Counted from the stretch's first letter, positions 28,475 through 39,189 are shown. The stretch is 44,028 nucleotides of DNA from Chara braunii (GCA_003427395.1 BFEA01000196.1:1959199-2003226); one strand, 5' to 3'. Made by a program: numbers and translations. The notes: generated by a model not told the origin, from the letters alone.

Positions 28475-29193
28475 CAACTTTTTGAGCGGTGCGGTCAGTG
28501 GCAGATTGGCGTGCAGCGACTTGTCTTGGCGAGAGAGAAAGGAGGAGCATTGTGCCTACAACAACCTTTTCGGTTGAACACTGCGCCGATGACATTGGTA
28601 TCCTTCAGCAGTTATCATTGGTCTACGACTCTACATCAACCCAGCCTCCGGGACTATGGTTGGGCCTGTTTTGGGATTTATGGTTTTGAGGGCTTTCATC
28701 ATGGTGCGATTATTTCCAATACTCAACAGTATCTACAATCCAGGATTGACAAGCATCCATACAGCATCAATGGCAAGAAGGCAAAGATGTGACTTACCTT
28801 GGTTGGAGTATGGCCTCGCTGGTCCGAATGGTCCCGCTGCCTTGCTCTGTGATAGTTTAAGTCACAGGAAGTCTCTTGAGCCCCTTGATAGTATTAGTCA
28901 CAGGTGCCTGCCCAGCAACAACGCAGAGAGGAACTGGCCGTGTTTGTGATGAATGCGGCCCTCCAGGTTCTGAACCTGCAGGCACGCGGCACAAGGGTCA
29001 GGTCTTACAGAGGTCAAGTCCTCCTCGCCTTGTTTTGGCTGAGGGACTCTGTGGTTGCAGTCCTGTGGTCTCTCTACCTGTCCATCACACTACTGTCTGA
29101 CAGTGTTGTGGTCTCGTCGTCCGATCAGTCAGCATACTGCTGTCCGTTGCAGTCTCGTCGCCGTCCGGTCAGTCTACGCCTCCTGCTGAGGTC
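28475..29193. repeat. Dispersed repeat (module A, first locus)
   Basis: From about 28772 the sequence ATGTGACTTACCTTGGTTGG, then GCCTCGCTGGTC, and later CAGGCACGCGGCACAAGG with TTACAGAGGTCAAG is shared, diverged, with 37346-37600. Here module B comes before module A; at 37 kb the order is A then B. ORFs in this stretch overlap the repeats and show no domains. Confidence 0.7.
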
Positions 29194-30260
29194 TTGCTGT
29201 TGTTCGGCCAGTCTGCACGCATCGGTTCCCCTCCCCTGTCAGTGTGTCAGGTTCCCGGTAAGTCCATCCTCCCCACCTCGCCAATGAGTCGTCATCCCAT
29301 CGTGAACCCTTCCGCCTGCAGAATTGGTGATAGACCATTCACTCACCCTCGATCCACCTCGCCTGCAAACTCTTCCTCTTACCACTCTCTCTTCTGCCAA
29401 CCCTCCATTTTTCAATCCTTTCCTCCTTACTTGACTAAGCAGTCAGACGACCGAATTTTGGATGAAAAGCTTCTAGCCACTGTCTCAGCCCTCATCACCC
29501 CTCTGTTCACTTCCATCGTGCCTCCCCCTGTTACCGCCAATGACAATCTCCAGTGCATCTTCATCGTGGAACCCCCAACCGCTACCGAACTCAATCCCCA
29601 GTCAAGTTTCATTGAAACTCTTTACGGATCTGCAATCAAGCTTCGTATAAACTGGTTAGGGATCAAACCTTGTCACCAGCGATCTGCTTGAATACGTGGA
29701 AAGCGCAATTTTTTGCATTTTTCAGAATGGAGTGCACTCGTTCTACTTCATGCTGCGGGACCAGGCAATGGAGCTTCTCTCTCACTCGTTCTGCTCCAAC
29801 CTTCTCCTCTCTCTGAAGTTCGTGGGAGCATGCTGCTCGGCAAAGGAGCAATCAAGAGCAAGCGCCAGCCTGGCAGCTTACCAGGAACAGTATGCGCATG
29901 ATCTGTGCATTCCCTTTTACCATTTCTCCATGTATCGCCTGTGAAGGACGTATCTTCACGTTTCTGGGTGAACAGCGCTCTTCCGAGCCTCACCGAGAAC
30001 CTCCCCTCTCTGGGAGGCCTTCCGGGTTTCGTTTCGCCGCTCCCTTTCTTCTTCAAAGGCTTCTTTAAGCAGCTCATCAAGGCAGACTTCTCACACTCGT
30101 ACGGCCTGCGCCTGGTCCCTGGTTTTGTCTCATCACCGACCAAGCTTGAGGACTCTCCTTTGTACCAGGCTACCAGCAGGCACCAAAGTTTCCTAGGGAA
30201 CCTTCTCATCAATCTCAGCCTCCACAGCCCAGACTCATCATCAAAGTAAAGGAGACCGCG
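29194..30260 (+). other. Coding-looking but unassigned region
   Basis: Plus-strand frames of 165 residues (29194-29691), 82 (29696-29944) and 114 (29905-30249) follow one another. The text is protein-like in places, for example DDRILDEKLLATVSALITPL, NGVHSFYFMLRDQAMELL and LPGFVSPLPFFFKGFFKQL. A possible 3' splice site (TTTTTGCATTTTTCAG before AATGG) lies at 29721-29736 and an AATAAA at about 30570. The opposite strand is also open for 154 codons (29748-30212), so the coding strand is not certain. No family was recognised. It could be an exon series of a decayed host gene or an element ORF. Confidence 0.25.
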
Positions 30261-30599
30261 TATGTCTTTTCCTTTTTAGATCCCCCCAATCAAGATGCCG
30301 CTGAGGAAGAGAACTGATTCCTCTGATCATGCATCTGAATCCGAACCTTTTTTACCCCAAACCACCCGATACCAATCCAGCAGTTGCTGATCGGTCCCCA
30401 ACCTCCCTCACAACCTGCTCATTCTCCTCCTCCCACGACCACTGATCCCTGTCCCCAGGCCTGCATCTGTTTGCATTTCATTCTCATCTCCTTTCTGTAT
30501 TTTCTCTTATTCTCACAATTCCCCATCCGTCTCTCCCTCCCCCATCCTTGAGTCCCTCTTCGGGTAACTGTAATAAAGAGTGTTAAAGACCTGTGTAGC

Positions 30600-30690
30600 A
30601 CACCGAACATGTTCGGAGCTTTTCCGAACGTCCGAACATGTTCGGGTGTTCGGCCGAACGCCACCCGAACATGTTCGGCCGAACATATTN
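30600..30690. repeat. Three clustered CCGAACATGTTCGG palindromes beside an N
   Basis: The perfect palindrome CCGAACATGTTCGG or its core GAACATGTTC occurs at about 30606, 30639 and 30667, with TTCGGCCGAA between copies. The cluster ends at an N (30690) followed by an A run. The GC-rich palindromes can form alternative hairpins. The N suggests an assembly join, so the right boundary is uncertain. Confidence 0.75.
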
Positions 30691-30765
30691 AAAAAAAAAA
30701 AAAAAAAAAAAGAAACTTTTTTTTCTGGTTTGATTTTTAACTCGAGTTTGGTTACTAATTTGACC

Positions 30766-31093
30766 ATACCTCCAAGGCAAACGTTGTTTGTATTATTGGT
30801 AAAAAAAAAAATTCTATAATAAGGGTGTAACTGAAGGCCTCCCAGTCTAATTTTTTTTTACCATACCTCCAAGAGAGTCTGCGATGAGTGCGACCTCCAA
30901 GGCAAACGTTGTTCGGTCTCTGCCTACGTCGCTCCTTTCTCCCGTTGCATGTTTCATTGGTGGAATTTTTTTTTCTATAATAAGGGTAACTATTTCATTT
31001 CTCCTCATCTCTCTGCCTTCCTGAGTCCATTGCACTTCTTAAAAGAAAAAGAAGAAGAGAAGCAAGCAATGGGAGAAAGGAGCGACGTAGGCA
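30766..31093. repeat. Direct duplication plus 28-bp inverted repeat
   Basis: CCATACCTCCAAG...GGCAAACGTTGTT...CTATAATAAGGGT occurs twice in direct order (from 30766 and from 30862; the second copy carries an insertion). Inside the second copy TGCCTACGTCGCTCCTTTCT (about 30919-30946) pairs with its complement at 31066-31093. It looks like a decayed foldback or composite repeat. Confidence 0.6.
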
Positions 31094-31099
31094 GCGAAG

Positions 31100-32140
31100 G
31101 GAGAAGGTGAGCAAACTATGAAAATTCTTTGTCAAGCTCAGATCACCCAATTTATCTGCCTCAGTCATGTTCTCTAGACTTAAAAAGATGTGGTAGAAGC
31201 ATTGTCGCACAGAAAAGTTGCTGGGATTCTGTTACCTCAGTTCGGACTCACCTCTGTGATTGTGGCCTATTGACAATGCAAAAGACACAGAAGGACAAAG
31301 TTGAAGTTATGTTGGACAACAAAATAGGAAACTCGAAACAAAGGCTTTTAATTATTGTTTTTGCTCTCAATAAATATCTACTCGACTACTCTCCGAGATC
31401 TCTCTTTGAGAGCGAACAAAGCGAGTTATAACTCTTAAAAAAAAAAAAAAAGTGACGAATCAGGCCTTCAACACGAAACTCGGGCTCTTGCTTTGAATGT
31501 ACTATCACCTTCCCCAACCCCTCTGTCATGTCTCTGTAAACACCTGCTGCTCGTCTGTTCTCTGCTTTTCTCAAAAAAAAAAAAAAAAAAAAGAGAAGGT
31601 CCAGGGACTGATTGCCTCGATATCACCCTCTTCCAGCCTTACATCTCAGTTATATCTGTTTCCCTGGCACGCAGCAGATGAGGGGTCTCCGACTTAATTT
31701 GACAGATGAGATCTTGCGCTCGCTTCTCTGCCACGTGGCAGGCTACCTTCGCTTTCAAACATCTTACCTTCCTTGACACAAGGCATTCCAGTGCTCGCCC
31801 ACTTTTTGAGTCATTCAGAAGAAAAAAAAAGGTAAGCCCTATTGCCTCGATCCCATGTGCTTCTACCGCCAGCTCTCATGTGTTTGCCGTGCAGCAGATG
31901 AGGCACCTTCGGGCCTAGACTTCAAGGCTCCCTCATGGGTTATGTGGCGCACCACTGGCAACCTCCCTCTCTTGTCACATGCTAAGTCAAGGTACCTGAG
32001 CCCTTCTGGGGACTTCCCTTATCTAGCATGTGGCACACCAGCAATGGCTTGTCTCATGTCAGTCTTCGATCATTGGCTGTTCTTTTACCTATGAAATATT
32101 TGCGATCATTCAGGACTTTGCTAAATATGTTGCCAACCAC
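31100..32140. other. No recognisable gene; diverged duplications
   Basis: Phrases around ATTGCCTCGAT and GCAGCAGATGAGG occur twice (about 31600-31690 and 31840-31905), suggesting a diverged ~240-base duplication. A runs lie at 31437-31451 and 31574-31592. No domain was recognised in any ORF. Confidence 0.4.
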
Positions 32141-32147
32141 TTACGGA

Positions 32148-32650
32148 AGTTTTTTTTTTTTTTTAATTAAAAAACTACGCTATATTCTTCTCTCAAATCT
32201 TTCATCATCCTTCAAATACTTTCAATTTACCTTCACTATCTACCTACCACTACTCCTAAGGCTTAGACAGGGAACCCCCGCGAACATAGCTTTGTTGTCT
32301 CCCTCCAGCCATGCTCCAACCATGGTGGTCAAGGATGGGGTGGGGCCGCCGGTGGGGGTCCTGCTACTGCAAAGACCAAGCATTTTGCCAGTAGCTGCGC
32401 CTCCCTTTTCACCGTCCCCCACCCCCAACCGAATAACAGCAGTGTCTAAGGCCAACACTCTCCCACACACCACACACAACCTGCTCACACTACTCACGCA
32501 CTTGTTGGCCAAGGACCCTGCTCTTAGTGATCAGAGGTATCAAGCGGACTATCACCGCTGGTTGGCACTCAGTTCGCCGCAGGCGGTTGTGGGGCTCGAA
32601 CCCACAACCTCCTGAATGCAACTTGCGTGCCTAACCGAGCTACTAGAGCT
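32148..32650 (-). mobile_element. Probable tRNA-derived SINE
   Basis: On the minus strand TAGCTCGGTTAGG (box A, at 32630-32642) is followed by a perfect 17-nt T arm, GTGGGTTCGAGCCCCAC (32589-32605), which holds box B. The acceptor stem no longer pairs, as usual for tRNA-derived SINE heads. Further along the minus strand comes an unrelated body, then the TCCTAAGG module shared with 21156-21291, and finally an A-rich tail (T run on the plus strand, 32150-32164). Box A and B would serve as an internal RNA polymerase III promoter. The body and tail limits are inferred. Confidence 0.5.
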
Positions 32651-32659
32651 AGCAATCTC

Positions 32660-33512
32660 TTTGCCCATTTTTGCATCAATCAATTATTTTCAGCGATGCT
32701 CGGCAAAAAAAGAAAAAGGAAAAGAAGGGAGGAAAGGAGGACTCTTTAGAAAGTACAATGTGGCCAGCTGCACTGCAGACGGTCGGGTCAATCAGCATGC
32801 TCTGGCTGTCTCTCGAGCTACGGCTGGGTGTTATGTGTGTCGGGTGCCTTCTACTCCCTCCTGGGTTCCTTGGTCCCTTAGCTATACCACTCTTAGCCGC
32901 TGCTGTGTGCTGTGTGTTCTAGGTGCTGCTATTTGATTGACTGGTACTGTGTACGCTCAGGGCTTCCATAGTGCTATGTGTTCTTGTGACCGGGTGCTAT
33001 GCGCACTAGGTGGTACTATGAGCTGGGTTGTGGTATCTGAGGTCGCTGTTACTACGTGGTTGAGAAGTACAATGCGGGTTCAACTTGGTGGGTGGTCCTA
33101 CATAGGTAGTTGTACTATTTGGGGTATACTGTGTCGTGGGTGGTACCATGTGGGGCAGCAAGAGTCCCGCTGCGGACTTCTTAGGGATGATGAAGAGCGG
33201 TTTGAATGCAGCCGCTGCTGGGATGCTGTGTGCTTGTACTTTAACGGATGAGCAGACACATTTGAATACTAACACTAACTTGAAGCAGTCGCACAACCAG
33301 GAAGTAAAGTGATGCAGTTTGCCATGAAACAGTGAAAAGCAACTCAGAGTCTTCACTTCTGCTCTTTTCCTGCCCTCTTCTGGGGAGAAGAGGCAGGAGG
33401 ATGGATTGGCTTTTTCATGTCCCGATGTCGCACCAGCATGCCCATCAGAAGTAGCTAAACCAGGATTAAAAGAAAAGAAACAACGGTGGACACGGCATGT
33501 TTTGGAACCCTA
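32660..33512. other. No recognisable gene
   Basis: The part 32800-33190 has a TGGTACTATG/GTGCTATGTG-like repeated flavour and several short ORFs. No domain or RNA gene was seen. Confidence 0.4.
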
Positions 33513-33741
33513 AAGGCAAAAAAACTTGCGACGGCAAAGAAACCACGTGCCAACTCGAAATGAGTGATTGCGATCCAAAAGTATCTGTTAGGCATTTTTT
33601 TATTTTTTTTTTGTTTTCCCCTCTGACACCACGGCCGACCCCTCAAATATGACACCCGGTCTGACACCACGGCCGTTGGTACTTCCATTGTGTTTTCAAA
33701 CTCAGTGCGGTTTTCTTTGCCGACGTGTGTTTTTTTTGCCC
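33513..33741. mobile_element. 229-bp foldback / MITE-like element
   Basis: Left arm GGCAAAAAAACTTGCGACGG, then CAAAGAAACCACGTGC (33513-33551). Right arm (33705-33741) is the complement of GGGCAAAAAAAACACACGTC, then GGCAAAGAAAACCGCAC. Between them GACACCACGGCCG occurs twice (about 33625 and 33661). No coding capacity. Target duplication not identified. Confidence 0.65.
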
Positions 33742-34127
33742 ATTCCTGACATGAATGTACTTACCCCCCCCCCCTCAAAGAAAAAGTCTTAAAAGAGGAA
33801 GGGAGCATGCACAAGAAGGCAAGACTGAAAAAAATCAAGAAAAGAAGAATGAACTTCAATGAAGTAATACATTCAAATAATATCTTCCTGTTTCATGCAT
33901 CTACCTCATACTTCTTTTGCCTGCGTCGCAGGGTACGACAGACTTCGCCAATATCATCTTTGAACATCTTGCCTTCCTATCCTTTTGTCTGATCCTTGCC
34001 AAATGGTTCTATTAGAGTCCCGGCTCTCGATCCTAGCACCATGGCATTGGCCACCATGCGCAACCTAAATTGTCATCTGATAGACGATTCCAACCGCCAT
34101 CATTTTCCTACTTGAAAACAGAAAAAG

Positions 34128-34197
34128 GGGGGGGGGGGGGGGGGGGGGGGGGGGAANGAAAAAAAAAAAAAAAAAAAGGGGGGGGGGGGGGGGGGGG
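34128..34197. repeat. G run - N - A run - G run
   Basis: A run of about 27 G, then AA, N (34157), an A-rich run of about 20 bases, then about 20 G. The single N at the G-to-A transition is probably an assembly artefact or gap placeholder. Confidence 0.9.
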
Positions 34198-34199
34198 AG

Positions 34200-35735
34200 A
34201 GGAGGAGGAATGAGAAAGCAAAACAGATAAAGGGTGAAAGCTTCCGGATGCTATCACAAAGCTCACAATCTGTTTTGGCTGTATCGCAGGGATCATCATC
34301 ATGAAGGACTTTCCTAGTATCTCCCTCGTCTCCCTACCCTTTTGACTGTCTGTCTCTCTTTAGATTTTTCATCACCCATTCTTCGGATTTTCTTTCCCAC
34401 TCACTCTCTTCTTCTACTTCTTTTTAATTCTGCTGTTTCTTTCCTTCATACCCCCATTGCTCCTCTGTGCCTTCGTCTTTGGTAGACTTCCGAATAAATC
34501 AAATTTGCAAGCCCACTTCAATCCGTAAAACTTTACAATTGACTCATCACATGCTCCAATGAACTCCTCCCTCTCTTCCTTGATCCCTAAGTTAGCTAAA
34601 TTTCCATCAATAGTTGCAATGGACCTGCTCCCCTGACTTTTTACATGCTTTTTGAGTCTTTGTGTTCGATTTTATAACCCTAAGAAAGGGAGGCAGATAC
34701 AATGCTATGATTTCGCTAATGTATTGTCCTTTGTAACGTCATTATTGGAAATTGCACCCAAAAAAAACAGGGAGAGGGAAGAAGACGCAGGAACACAGAC
34801 AACTGATGACTTTTAGAAGAATGTAAGAAATTCCAACATTCTTTGTAAAGAAGCAGGCATTCACATAGGCTCCTATGTTTTCATCGATATTTTGACCCGC
34901 ACACTTATAGATTCCAAAATCTGAGTCCCTTGCTTCTTGCACCCTAAAGTTAGAACAAGGGGGTAAAATCACTCTGGTGAATGTCTAAGCTTTACATAGT
35001 ATCTATCATACATCTCACATTCTTCCAAACAAGGAATTGTGCATTTGCACGCATAGAATACACTAGCATCTCGCCATAGCTTAACTCTCATTTCAATTAC
35101 TTAAAAAGAAATGGAGGAATAGGGGGGAGTTAGAAGTAAGAGCCCTCCTGTATCTATTTTAAAACACTCTCTGTGCAGATGGATCCATGGCTCGGCACAT
35201 TTCTTGCAGCCTCTGGGCTCCAATCGGTCATTGGGGCAGATGTGGATGCGGACCATGCAGTCCTTCCCATCCTACCCCCAGTCTTCACACCAGCCAAGAT
35301 CGACGACAATGTCAATCCTCTTGCATAAAACTTAAACGAACTTCTCATTACAGCTCAAACAACCAATTCTGATGAACATCACAAACTTCATGTCCATGCT
35401 ATAAAATTACGGAGCCCTCTTTCCCCACCTCCTTCGCAGTCCACATCCCCATCACCTTCAACAGGTACTCCTTCATGTCGTCTTCCCACATCACTGATCG
35501 CTCTTCCTCTTCGTCCCAGCACCATCCCTAAGTAATTCTTGAAGCCTTTGAACAGCTGAAGAAGCAGATGGCAGTCAAGAGTCAAGGCAGCAGGAAGTTG
35601 TCTCTCCAGTAAGCTTCTGAAGAACAAGCTTCTTGAATAGGAAGAGGAAAATAGGGAGCTAAATCAGCTCTACCAGAAATTGCGGTTTGAGATAGATGGC
35701 ATCCACGGAAAGTTAAACAGCAGGGCTCCACTGGC
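34200..35735. other. No recognisable gene
   Basis: A T/C-rich stretch (34320-34480) and otherwise unremarkable sequence. From about 35150 plus-strand text becomes somewhat more protein-like, but stops interrupt all frames. It may hold decayed upstream exons of the gene fragment that follows. Confidence 0.35.
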
Positions 35736-35737
35736 GT

Positions 35738-36419
35738 ATGAGAAACTATCCGCCCGGAAGCAAATGCTTCCCCATGATACTATTCCTAGTTGGAAGCCTA
35801 CGTTCGCCTCCTCGCCATCAAACCACCTGTACCTCTACCAGTGTACGGTCGCGGGGCATTCACGTTAACACCCCACAATTTTTGGGAGCTTTGCGGTGGT
35901 TCAGATTTTACATCTGCGGCCAGCGTCACGGCGTGTGCCTCGGAAAGTCGCGGAGAGGAAGCTGCGGCCATACCACCAATAGGTACTCGTGGTTTAACAT
36001 GAACTATTGTTACTATCCTATCGGCAAGTCAATGGCCTTGGACATCGGTGCAAGGGTCGCTTTAATGGCTAAGGACTGTCTTGAACCTATTATACCCAAC
36101 AACGTCAAACATAGTTTTAACAAGGCAATGCGGGAAGGAATGGAGAAAGCCTTACCTTTCATCAAGTCCGAGTACAGTTACTGCATGAGCATTGTCAGAC
36201 GCGAGGGTTACAGGTAAGCAAAGGGTCGGAGCTCGATTTATCAATTTTATGGCCCCCGGATTGTCAAGTCCACACCATTCACGTCAGGGGCACATATCTT
36301 GTTATTTTATTTGTGATCGCAGGCTGGAAATCCCGGAATTCGATCATTTGTCTTACCGCAAGGAGGATGATCATTATAGGACCAAAGACTTCAGGAAATC
36401 CCCATCTTCGTCCGAGTGA
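35738..36419 (+). CDS. Putative spliced gene fragment of unknown function
   Basis: The first exon (frame open from 35738, convincing from about 35900) ends at 36213 with CAG, followed by GTAAGC. A 109-base intron (36214-36322) ends TTGTGATCGCAG. Removing it joins TAC AG to G CTG and keeps the frame open: ...CMSIVRREGYR + LEIPEFDHLSYRKEDDHYRT..., with a TGA stop at 36417-36419. Without splicing, translation stops two bases into the intron. The protein part is Cys/Tyr-rich early (WFNMNYCYYPIGKSMALDIG), then amphipathic (KHSFNKAMREGMEKALPF), then acidic/basic and Ser-rich at the end. Start and upstream exons are uncertain; an alternative frame is open to about 36002. I do not recognise the family. 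Confidence 0.45.
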
Positions 36420-36904
36420 GACTGCAATGAAGATATGGACCGCAGATATGACTACTGCAGGGCAACCAAGCAGGCCTACTTTGGTTTCGAGCACAAGCAC
36501 CATGACCAAACTCGGTCCTTAACCATCGAATCTGCCAGACCTTCCAAAGAGTCCTTCACCTTTTCCCATTCCTTCCATCCCTACCATCATCTGCAATCTC
36601 TCATCACCCCGCTCAGTTGTCGAGCTTCGTCTTGCAACCTTGGCACTTCAAGAACCTTCCTCGTGGCTACACAAACCCGACAGCTTCTTTGCCGCATCCC
36701 CTGATTGCCATTTCTCTGATTGGTCTCTCCTTCTCTCCTCCTCCTCAAGATGTTACTCGCGCTCTGTGCTCCAATGGATTCAACATGGAGGTAGACTCAG
36801 ATTCAGTGAAACTTCTCAGGTTCCATCTTCAATAATTGAAACCCGAAGAATGGTCAAAAGTGTTCCTACTGGCTTCTCGCTCCAAGCAAGCTCTTAAGCT
36901 TGAA

Positions 36905-37145
36905 TCTCCCCCTCCCCTCGTTATACCAAATCACAATAATCCTCCCTTGGGCCTCCTCAAGTGGTAACTCCTCAAGCGGTAACTTCTCCCCTCGTTATAC
37001 CAAATCACAATAATCCTCCCTTGGGCCACCACATTCACTTTATCTCCTCAAGTGGTAACTCCTCAAGTGGTAACTCCTCAAGCGGTAACTCCTCAAGCAT
37101 AACTCCTCAAGCGGTAACTTGTCAAGCGTAACTCCTCGAGCATAT
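36905..37145. repeat. 15-bp minisatellite CAAG(T/C)GGTAACTCCT with flanking duplication
   Basis: About ten imperfect copies of CTCAAGCGGTAACTC. A separate 42-base string (CCCCTCGTTATACCAAATCA...CCTCCCTTGGGCC) occurs twice, at about 36912 and 36988, so the array contains a larger internal duplication. Confidence 0.88.
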
Positions 37146-37345
37146 CCCATATTCTCTCCACAGGAGTCATCGAGCCTTCCCTCAACCCCATTGTCGTCAA
37201 CCCGATCTTTGCTACTCCAAAACTTGATTAACCTTGGACGTTTGCTTTGTCAACCTTTTTGTTTCTTTTCCGCCATTTCACTACAAATCAATTGATGACA
37301 TTATCGCACACCCCTCATGATCAGCATCCCAAGATTTTCTCACTA

Positions 37346-37950
37346 GTGGTGAGGAGGCAAATATGTGACGTACCCTGGTTGGAGCACAGCCTCGCTGGTC
37401 TGATTGGTCCCGATAAGTCTTGGGTGCCCTCGCAGCAATGATAGCTTGTGAAGTTTCTCGAGCTGCATTCTCCACGCTTCAACTGCTCGCTGCATTCGCA
37501 AATGCGAACTTGCAGGCACGTGGCACAAAGGTCGGGTCTCACAGAGGTCGAGTTTTTCTCCTTGCCTTATTTTGGCAAAGCGGCCCCGCTCGCCCTTGAT
37601 TTTCCCACGTTGTGCGGGCCTCGGCCCACCTTCTTGACTCACTTTTGTATGATCCGACATTATCGACAACTAGGCATTTTCCTATTTTATCTGGAACAGA
37701 CTTTTGCAGTAGGAAAAAAAACAAGCAGTGATAGCCTAGACTGCACGGCGCAAAGAGCAGCTGGGCGTGCCTAGACTGCACGGTGCAAAAAGCAGTTGGG
37801 CGCGCCCAGACTGCGTGGTGCACAAAGGAACTGGGCGCGTCCATGGGGGTTAAGCACATAGATGGTTTAGAGTTGCGGTCAACAGCGGATTGGCGCACAA
37901 CGACATGCATGACGGGAGAGAACGAATGACAGGCGCTACACTGCACAACA
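37346..37950. repeat. Dispersed repeat modules A then B (second locus)
   Basis: 37346-37600 matches 28772-29060 (module A: ATGTGACGTACCCTGGTTGG, GCAGGCACGTGGCACAAAGG, CTCACAGAGGTCGAG). 37712-37950 resembles 28206-28600 (module B). Inside B a 35-bp unit CCTAGACTGCACGGCGCAAA...GGGCG occurs three times (37736-37842). The ORFs here are repeat shadows. Confidence 0.7.
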
Positions 37951-38345
37951 TTCCAATGTGTAAGGGGGAGGTAATGTCCTTGATTGATATACTATACATT
38001 CCTTGTTTTGGATCCATCAGAGTGTATCTCATCAGCGAGACAGTTCAAGTACATGCAGAATGTTGGTCAGTGGAGGGAGGCCCAATGATTGTGCACGAAA
38101 TGCAGTAGCAACGCAAAACTGCTGACTGAGCGACCAATGCAATGGTACGGTAGCGTGTGGAAAAAATGACCAAAATTATCGAGGCTGAGTAACCCGTGGA
38201 GTATTCGTAGTCTCTGTTCATTTAAGTCGCGAGTCTAACCATTGTGCTCGAGGAGGGCAGGAGGAGAGTTGAACTAAAGAAGATGATGAGGTGCAATAAG
38301 CTCCACAATTACGGTGATCGTGCTACGGTGGTAACCTCATTTGCG

Positions 38346-38346
<1 letters not shown>
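37951..38346. other. No recognisable gene
   Basis: Unique-looking sequence with no ORF carrying a recognisable domain. Confidence 0.4.
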
Positions 38347-38434
<88 letters not shown>

Positions 38435-38470
38435 CGCTCGCTCGCTCTCTTAGTGTGTGTGTGTGTGTGT
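38347..38470. repeat. (CT)n, (CGCT)n and (GT)n compound microsatellite
   Basis: CT dinucleotides to about 38430, then several CGCT units, then TAGTGTGTGTGTGTGTG. The same order of CT followed by a TG-rich string also occurs at 22107-22310. Confidence 0.95.
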
Positions 38471-39180
38471 TTGGGCTTCTTTTTGTGTGTATCCTTGCTT
38501 GTTAGACAGTTTTTTCTCGTATCTCTTTTGTGGACTTCGCTGGGGGTCCAGCGGGCGGGAAACCTCTACGTGCAAAGTATGGAGAGAAGTTTCTGATGCA
38601 GTGATCGTTGTGGAGCGTCTATGAAAATTCCATCGGGTTGCTTAGTACTTGTGGTTGTGATTGGAGAGTACCGTTTCTCATCGCGCTTCGTTTGATCTTC
38701 TCTGTCGTGATTTGTGTTATGTCCGGATGGTTAATAATGACACTGGCCTCTGATCGAGATATGAACGATACTATGGATAGAGCGCGATGTTGATGTCATC
38801 AGTTGCATGCATAAAGTATCTGCTTGGTGTCACACTCTTTCCGTTCTACTCTGCTTGAGCTGTGCTATCGGCATTTTCGAGATTATACCTCTGATCTCAA
38901 TTGCTTGCCTTTCGGAGTTGGTAGAGTTGATGTCAGTTGCTTGCCTTTTGGCTTAGAAGTGTTGATGCCGTTTGCTTGCCATTCGGCTTATAGTCAGTAG
39001 CATTTATTTTTATTTTTATTTTTTTTTACTGGTGGTTTAAACATGCTTTTTTTTTTTTTTTTTTTTTAATAAAACGGGCCCAGTGCCGAAGGCCGATATT
39101 ATCAACAAGAAGCTTGAGGCCGGGGTCCTCACAGTCTACCCGGAGTGACCGAATCAAAAATGTTGAGAACGGGGCTCAGC
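38471..39180. repeat. Mostly unique DNA with a ~45-bp triple repeat
   Basis: At about 38900-38992 TTGCTTGCCTTTCGG...GTTGATG(T/C)C is present three times. T runs lie at 39009-39027 and 39046-39067. At 39068-39150 a short, coding-like but truncated string follows the T run. No complete gene. Confidence 0.5.
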
Positions 39181-39188
39181 GTCCCGCA

Positions 39189-39189
39189 T

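Noticed and set aside
29748-30212. 154-residue minus-strand ORF as a gene
   Set aside because: It is antisense to equally open plus-strand frames and is low in recognisable structure; the strand could not be decided.
30600-30690. p53- or steroid-receptor-type response elements (GAACATGTTC)
   Set aside because: The match to such animal motifs is likely coincidental in what appears to be a plant or algal genome, and no gene lies nearby.
32584-32650. A functional tRNA gene on the minus strand
   Set aside because: The T arm is perfect and box A is good, but the acceptor ends do not pair and the anticodon arm is not convincing.
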